This document shows positions 32,488 through 35,810 of a stretch of DNA of 35,810 nucleotides, piece after piece (the stretch's first letter is position 1; every line of letters starts with the position of its first letter). Under the pieces are notes generated by a model, which was not told the DNA's origin, searched no databases, and saw only the letters and a program-made list of their open reading frames with translations. The translations under genes were made by a program, and so were the position numbers. This DNA comes from Hyphomicrobiales bacterium (GTDB taxonomy: Bacteria; Pseudomonadota; Alphaproteobacteria; Rhizobiales; Rhizobiaceae): positions 1 through 35,810 of the forward strand of contig UCKM01000026.1 of assembly GCA_900473175.1 (NCBI GenBank), in the 5' to 3' direction.

Positions 32488-32532
32488 TGGGGCACTATGG
32501 GCGTCAATGGGACTACAGGACACAGGGTGGGA
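32488..32532 (+). promoter_or_regulatory. MraZ box array (TGGGN repeats)
   Basis: TGGGN occurs at 32488-32492 (TGGGG), 32498-32502 (TGGGC) and 32508-32512 (TGGGA), each separated by exactly five bases, and again in phase at 32528-32532 (TGGGA); the slot at 32518 is degenerate (GGACA). Three TGGGN boxes with 5-nt spacers are the known binding site of MraZ upstream of the mra/dcw promoter in E. coli. Here they read on the strand opposite to the operon, 217-261 bp upstream of the mraZ start. They mark the likely location of the dcw promoter region. Confidence 0.8.
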
Positions 32533-32578
32533 ATGAGGCGCGATTCCGGCTCACTTCCGGCGATTCTGAATTTATCGC

Positions 32579-32602
32579 TCATTAAGCTTAATGAAGCGTT
32601 AG
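32579..32602. promoter_or_regulatory. CtrA-like site and palindrome upstream of the MraZ boxes
   Basis: TCATTAAGCTTAATGA (32579-32594) is a perfect 16-bp palindrome. Overlapping it, TTAA (32588-32591), seven bases, then TTAG (32599-32602) matches the CtrA consensus TTAA-N7-TTAA in seven of eight positions. CtrA controls division genes in many alphaproteobacteria. The site is about 50-100 bp upstream of the MraZ boxes in a locally AT-rich patch, on the side expected for an upstream regulator of the operon. Confidence 0.4.
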
Positions 32603-32688
32603 GGGGGCGCTCTTGGTGGGGGACGCGAGACGCGCGGATGCGCGCTCCCGAGAGGGGAAGTTGGCGCTCCTGCGGATGGGAATTGAAA

Positions 32689-33121
32689 TGCCAGCTGGCC
32701 TGTAAGCCGGGTTCTGTATGGCCGGACTTTCGTCCGGCGCGGCAGCCATTCATCTTGGACGGACGTTACCATCCGCCTCATGCAACCCACCCGGACGACT
32801 GACCCGGAAACTGATCGCCGGACTTTCGTCCGGCACGCCGTCCCTATTCGGTTTTGCTCCCGGTGGGGTTTGCCATGCCGCCCCTGTTACCAGTTGCGCG
32901 GTGGGCTCTTACCCCACCCTTTCACCCTTACCCCGTCATTCCTTGCGCCCAATCGGATCTCGATCCGGCGCAACGAAAGACGGGGCGGTTTCCTTTCTGT
33001 GGCACTTTCCCTAGGGTCGCCCCCGCCGGACGTTATCCGGCACCGTGTTTCCCTGGAGCCCGGACTTTCCTCACATGCCGCCTTTCGGCTTTGACATGCG
33101 CGGCTGCCCGGCCAGCTGGCG
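32689..33121 (-). ncRNA. rnpB: RNase P RNA, bacterial type A
   Basis: Catalytic RNA that matures tRNA 5' ends. On the minus strand I see the conserved blocks GAGGAAAGTCCGGGCTCC (5' region), AGGGTGAAAGGGTGGGGTAA followed by GAGCCCACCGCG, GGCAAACCCCACCGGGAGC-like CR segments, GATGAATGGCTGCC and the 3' ACAGAACCCGGCTTACAGG. The ends are set by the P1 helix: GCCAGCTGGCC at the 5' side pairs perfectly over 11 bp with GGCCAGCTGGC at the 3' side. Two stems carry the identical sequence CCGGACGAAAGTCCGG, each capped by a GAAA tetraloop (about 32720-32737 and 32819-32836). The length of about 430 nt fits alphaproteobacteria. Exact ends are estimates within a few bases. Confidence 0.96.
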
Positions 33122-33125
33122 ATCC

Positions 33126-33155
33126 GTATAAATGCGTTCCTGAGGGAAAACGCAA
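33126..33155 (-). promoter_or_regulatory. Candidate rnpB promoter
   Basis: On the minus strand TTGCGT (33150-33155) and TTATAC (33126-33131) are separated by 18 bp, with the RNase P RNA 5' end about five to ten bases downstream. Match to the sigma-70 consensus is moderate. The position, immediately after the terminator of the upstream transglycosylase gene, supports it. Confidence 0.4.
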
Positions 33156-33161
33156 ATGAAA

Positions 33162-33185
33162 AAGGCCGGAGCATTGTCCGGCCTT
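33162..33185 (-). terminator. Rho-independent terminator of the lytic transglycosylase gene
   Basis: Perfect 9-bp stem AAGGCCGGA / TCCGGCCTT with a 6-nt loop, 24 bp after the transglycosylase stop. On the minus strand it runs into a T-rich tail (TTTCATTT). It separates that gene from rnpB. Confidence 0.85.
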
Positions 33186-33209
33186 CATTTCAAAGTCCAT
33201 AAAGGAGGC

Positions 33210-33989
33210 TCACATGGAAGCCATTTCCATTTTCACCTTGGCGCAATAGTTGGCCGAGACGGGATTCATGCGGGTCGCACCGTGGCCGGCATTGTAACGC
33301 AGGATCGTGCCGCATGTGGTGCCGTTGCCCAGCTTGTGAGCGCCGGCGAGATACATCATGCCCCAGCGGATGTTCGTCTCGGGATTATAAAGTGCCTCGC
33401 GCGAGCCGGTATAGCCGAGACCCCGGGCGGTCTCATATTTGATCTGCATCAGGCCGATTTCGCCGGCGCTGCCGGTCATGTTGGGCTGATAGTTGCTTTC
33501 GACGCGAATCACGGCGTTGGCGAGTGCAACGGGCACGCCATAAGATGCAGCATAGGAATTGATGATGGTCGAGTACTTCGTCGGCCCCATCGCTGATGCA
33601 GTGGCCGAAGCAATGCTGCCGGTCGTCATCGTGTCGATGGTGCTCGTTGACGTCGTGACGACAGTCTTGATCCTGGCTTTGGCCTGAACCACTGGACGTT
33701 TGTGGGAGACCGCCTTGGTCACATGCTCCGGCTTGGCAGCCGTCTTCCTGGCTAGGTGGGGTTTTGCCTTGAGAGTGGCGGTCTTGGCGACGGGGCGTTG
33801 AGCCTTGGTCTGGGAAGGATCTGTCTTAGCAGATTTGTCGCTGATTTTCGCCTTTGCGTTTTCCGCACGCTTTGCCTTGATGTAGTCGGCGAGGTTTGTT
33901 GGTTCGTTCGGAGCGCTAAGCGCTGAATTTGAGCCATAGAGAGCCATCGCCCCGAGCAGGGCGCAAATCATACCAATTTTTTTATTCAT
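33210..33989 (-). CDS. Lytic transglycosylase domain protein (SLT family, secreted)
   Basis: Cleaves peptidoglycan glycan strands with 1,6-anhydro product formation, in the periplasm. From the ATG at 33989 the protein has 259 residues: a signal peptide (about 1-26, MNKKIGMICALLGAMALYGS onward), a Lys/Ala/Thr-rich low-complexity linker (about 35-135) and a C-terminal SLT domain (about 138-259). The catalytic glutamate is Glu164 in IRVESNY, followed by GSAGEIGLMQIKYETARGLG and the AGHGATRM-like substrate segment. A 70-codon upstream extension in frame is unlikely because the signal peptide would be internal. A terminator follows. Confidence 0.93.
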   Translation of the reverse strand: MNKKIGMICALLGAMALYGSNSALSAPNEPTNLADYIKAKRAENAKAKISDKSAKTDPSQTKAQRPVAKTATLKAKPHLARKTAAKPEHVTKAVSHKRPVVQAKARIKTVVTTSTSTIDTMTTGSIASATASAMGPTKYSTIINSYAASYGVPVALANAVIRVESNYQPNMTGSAGEIGLMQIKYETARGLGYTGSREALYNPETNIRWGMMYLAGAHKLGNGTTCGTILRYNAGHGATRMNPVSANYCAKVKMEMASM

Positions 33990-34203
33990 CGTTTTCCGTC
34001 TTAGAAGCTTGGGCGGCACGAATGTACCCACCGGGATCGTTCCGTGCCAAAAATCAAAAGGGCAGAGCCGGAACACTGGGCCAAGGATGTGACGGTCCAA
34101 TGCAGCCGAAAATTGATCCACCAAATAACAATATGTAACCCATTGAAATATATATGCCGCAGCGCACAAAAATGGGCTACAAAAGCGTTTTGGCTTCAAT
34201 AAC

Positions 34204-34968
34204 TTAAGAGGTCAGCGCCGGAAGTGCAGAAAGCAGTCGATGCAGGGTTTCGATGGTTGACATGTCTGCGACTCCATCGACTTTTTCGACGCGAAAGTGG
34301 CGCTGAAACGCCAAAATGCCCAATTCTGTCGCATTTCCAAACACGCCGTCGATGGGAACGCCATAGCCATATAGCGCCAACATGGACTGAAGCGCTTCGA
34401 TTGGCTGTCCCTGATCGCCCAGCGCGAAGAAACGCCCACCCCTGATCGGAGATGGCGCAACCCAATGGCCGACACCCGCATCGTAAAGGACTTGCCAGGG
34501 AAATTTCTCGCCGGGATCAATCTTGCGCGCCGGCGCGATATCCGAATGCGCCAGCACGGCTTCTGGCCGGATGCCGTGACGCGATATGATGCCTTTGCAA
34601 AGGTCGATGACCGCGTCGATCTGCCGGTCTTCGAAATCCGGAAAGTCGAGCAACGGTCCGCCATTGACGATTTCAATTCCGACCGACGAGGAATTGATGT
34701 CGGTCTCGCCCTTCCAGAAGCTCTGGCCGGCATGCCAGGCCCGTTCGCTTTCGGGAACCATTTGGACGATGCGGCCGTCTTCATGGACGACATAATGCGC
34801 CGATACCTCGCTTTGCGGGTTAGCGAGCCAGCTCTCCGCTGCCTCGCCCGTCTCCATGCCGGTATAGTGGAGAATCAGAAGGGACGGACGCTTGCCATCC
34901 TTGCGCGGTCCGAAATTCGGCGAGGCATGAACGTCAGCGCGCAGATGGTCCGGTTCAAACGCGCTCAT
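34204..34968 (-). CDS. N-acetylmuramoyl-L-alanine amidase (Amidase_2) with peptidoglycan-binding domain
   Basis: Zinc amidase that cuts the MurNAc-L-Ala bond. The 254-residue protein has an N-terminal Amidase_2 domain (about 25-165) with zinc ligands His34 (LILHYTGM), His141 (LAHSDIAP) and a third ligand Asp151 (KIDPGEKFPW), and a C-terminal peptidoglycan-binding type 1 domain (about 185-250, PIEALQSMLALYGYGVPIDG). No signal peptide is visible, so it resembles cytoplasmic AmpD, which recycles anhydro-muropeptides, although the binding domain resembles AmiD. The ATG lies inside the end of the upstream DnaJ-domain gene (14-bp overlap), so the two are coupled. Confidence 0.92.
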   Translation of the reverse strand: MSAFEPDHLRADVHASPNFGPRKDGKRPSLLILHYTGMETGEAAESWLANPQSEVSAHYVVHEDGRIVQMVPESERAWHAGQSFWKGETDINSSSVGIEIVNGGPLLDFPDFEDRQIDAVIDLCKGIISRHGIRPEAVLAHSDIAPARKIDPGEKFPWQVLYDAGVGHWVAPSPIRGGRFFALGDQGQPIEALQSMLALYGYGVPIDGVFGNATELGILAFQRHFRVEKVDGVADMSTIETLHRLLSALPALTS

Positions 34969-35674
34969 ATGCCTTGAGGTCTTTTTCGACTCTATCCCAT
35001 GCCGCGTTGATGGCAGCTATGCGTTGATTGGCGATAGCGATGAATTCCTCCGGCACACCGCGCGCGATCAGCATGTCGGGATGGTTCTCGCGCACGAGGG
35101 CGCGGTATTTCTTGCGTGCTTCCTCGAAGCTGACGTCGCGCGAAAGGCCGAGAACGACAAATGGATCTGCTTGGCCACGGCCGACGTGGCGGGCCAGAAT
35201 TTGATCGAACTGCTCCTCGTCCAACTGGAAGATTTCCGCAACGGTGCCAAGGAAAGTCAGCTCCTTGTCGTGCAAGGCGCCATCCGCCTTGGCGATATGG
35301 AACAGGCCATCAAGAATGTCTTCGAGCATCTTGCAATTGCGTTTGCCTGTACCGCATAGCGAAGCCAGCTGCGTCGCGTAGGCCTCGTAACCGGCGACAT
35401 CCTGCTTGGCGAGATTATAGAGCCGTGTCACCTGTTCCTGATATTGCGGCGGCACGTGGAAAATCTCGTGAAAGGCATTCACTTCCGCCTGGGTCACCAC
35501 CCCATCGGCCTTTGCCATTTTGGCGGAAAGCGCAATCATGGCGATGGAGAACGCTACGCGGCGGCGTGTTTCCGGGTCACCCTCGAATGCGGTACGCACC
35601 GCCTCGATAATGCTGGAAAAAGCATCGATCGCAGTTGAGGTGATGAAATCGCTGATGCGGCGCCAAATCGACAT
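34955..35674 (-). CDS. DjlA-like protein with TerB and J domains
   Basis: A 239-residue protein. Residues about 35-165 form a TerB-like helical domain (SIAMIALSAKMAKADGVVTQ and the repeat FHIAKADGALHDKE, which contains a second acidic KADG turn). Residues about 168-239 form a DnaJ domain with the HPD motif at 198-200 (RENHPDML). This is the DjlA architecture without the N-terminal membrane helix of E. coli DjlA, although a weak hydrophobic stretch occurs at 10-28. It would be a DnaK co-chaperone; the client is unknown. It overlaps the amidase gene by 14 bp, which ties it to cell-wall recycling by position only. Confidence 0.9.
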   Translation of the reverse strand: MSIWRRISDFITSTAIDAFSSIIEAVRTAFEGDPETRRRVAFSIAMIALSAKMAKADGVVTQAEVNAFHEIFHVPPQYQEQVTRLYNLAKQDVAGYEAYATQLASLCGTGKRNCKMLEDILDGLFHIAKADGALHDKELTFLGTVAEIFQLDEEQFDQILARHVGRGQADPFVVLGLSRDVSFEEARKKYRALVRENHPDMLIARGVPEEFIAIANQRIAAINAAWDRVEKDLKAYERV

Positions 35675-35766
35675 GACTTCGTTTTATTCAAAATCGTTCG
35701 CAAATGCGAGAGCGATATCGTGCCGCAGAAACAGTTTGAGTGGACCGGTTGACGCACCGGGGGGCG

Positions 35767-35810
35767 TTCGGGACGAGGCCGGCCGGCGCTTCGGCCGGCC
35801 TCGTCCCGAA
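35767..35810. terminator. Strong perfect hairpin at the window edge
   Basis: TTCGGGACGAGGCCGGCCG (35767-35785) and its exact reverse complement (35792-35810) flank a 6-nt loop. The 19-bp GC-rich stem lies 93 bp upstream of the DjlA-like start and reaches the last base of the window, so it may be longer and may be followed by a T-run just outside. The likeliest role is a terminator for a gene beyond the edge, but an intergenic repeat is also possible. Confidence 0.6.

Noticed and set aside
31808-32488. A long N-terminal extension of rsmH up to 32488 giving 568 residues
   Set aside because: It overlaps mraZ in another frame; the family N-terminus and the TGATG overlap place the start at 31807.
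32720-32836. Repeated CCGGACGAAAGTCCGG units that might suggest a repeat array or CRISPR
   Set aside because: Only two copies, both are GAAA-capped stems inside RNase P RNA.
32718-33174. Several short open frames on both strands near 32.7-33.2 kb
   Set aside because: The region is the RNase P RNA gene; conserved RNA blocks and the P1 helix explain it fully.

Overview
This window looks like chromosomal DNA of an alphaproteobacterium in the order Hyphomicrobiales (Rhizobiales), near the Brucella/Ochrobactrum/Phyllobacterium group. The grounds are the overall GC richness, the gene order lpxC-bamD-recN-ligA directly after ftsZ, a D-Ala-D-Ala ligase very like the Brucella protein as I remember it, and an FtsZ with a very long C-terminal linker. 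I ran no searches; the assignment rests on recognised protein sequences and gene order.

Layout. Positions 1-4.1 kb hold the 3' part of an aminopeptidase P gene (+), an azlC-azlD branched-chain amino acid exporter pair (-), a small cupin gene (+) and a DUF2461/TIGR02453 gene (-). From 4.1 to 12.3 kb, on the minus strand, run lpxC, bamD, recN and ligA (in transcription order), with an accessory cassette between lpxC and bamD: a LysR regulator (+) divergent from a tautomerase and a DUF4865 gene (-). From 12.5 to 32.3 kb lies a complete division and cell wall (dcw) cluster on the minus strand, in transcription order mraZ-rsmH-ftsL-ftsI-murE-murF-mraY-murD-ftsW-murG-murC-murB-[parD-parE]-ddlB-ftsQ-ftsA-ftsZ. 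The RNase P RNA gene (rnpB, -) follows at about 32.69-33.12 kb, then a lytic transglycosylase, a peptidoglycan amidase and a TerB/DnaJ-domain gene, all minus strand.

Function. rsmH and mraZ head the dcw operon. MurE, MurF, MurD, MurC, MurB and Ddl build UDP-MurNAc-pentapeptide, MraY and MurG make lipids I and II, FtsW and FtsI polymerise and crosslink septal peptidoglycan, and FtsL, FtsQ, FtsA and FtsZ form the divisome. Many genes overlap by 1-4 bases (mraZ/rsmH, murE/murF, murD/ftsW, murC/murG, ftsQ/ftsA), which points to translational coupling. lpxC and bamD add outer-membrane biogenesis (lipid A, beta-barrel assembly). recN and ligA add DNA repair and replication.

The unusual parts are: a ParDE-type toxin-antitoxin pair with its own promoter/operator inserted between murB and ddlB; a phased array of MraZ-type TGGGN boxes (three consecutive plus one) about 220 bp upstream of mraZ with a structured leader between; a CtrA-like site next to it; the LysR/tautomerase cassette whose regulator overlaps the 3' end of lpxC by 63-64 bp in antisense; and a palindromic element upstream of bamD. 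I found no CRISPR array, transposase, phage gene or tRNA. No wholly new multi-gene system is evident.
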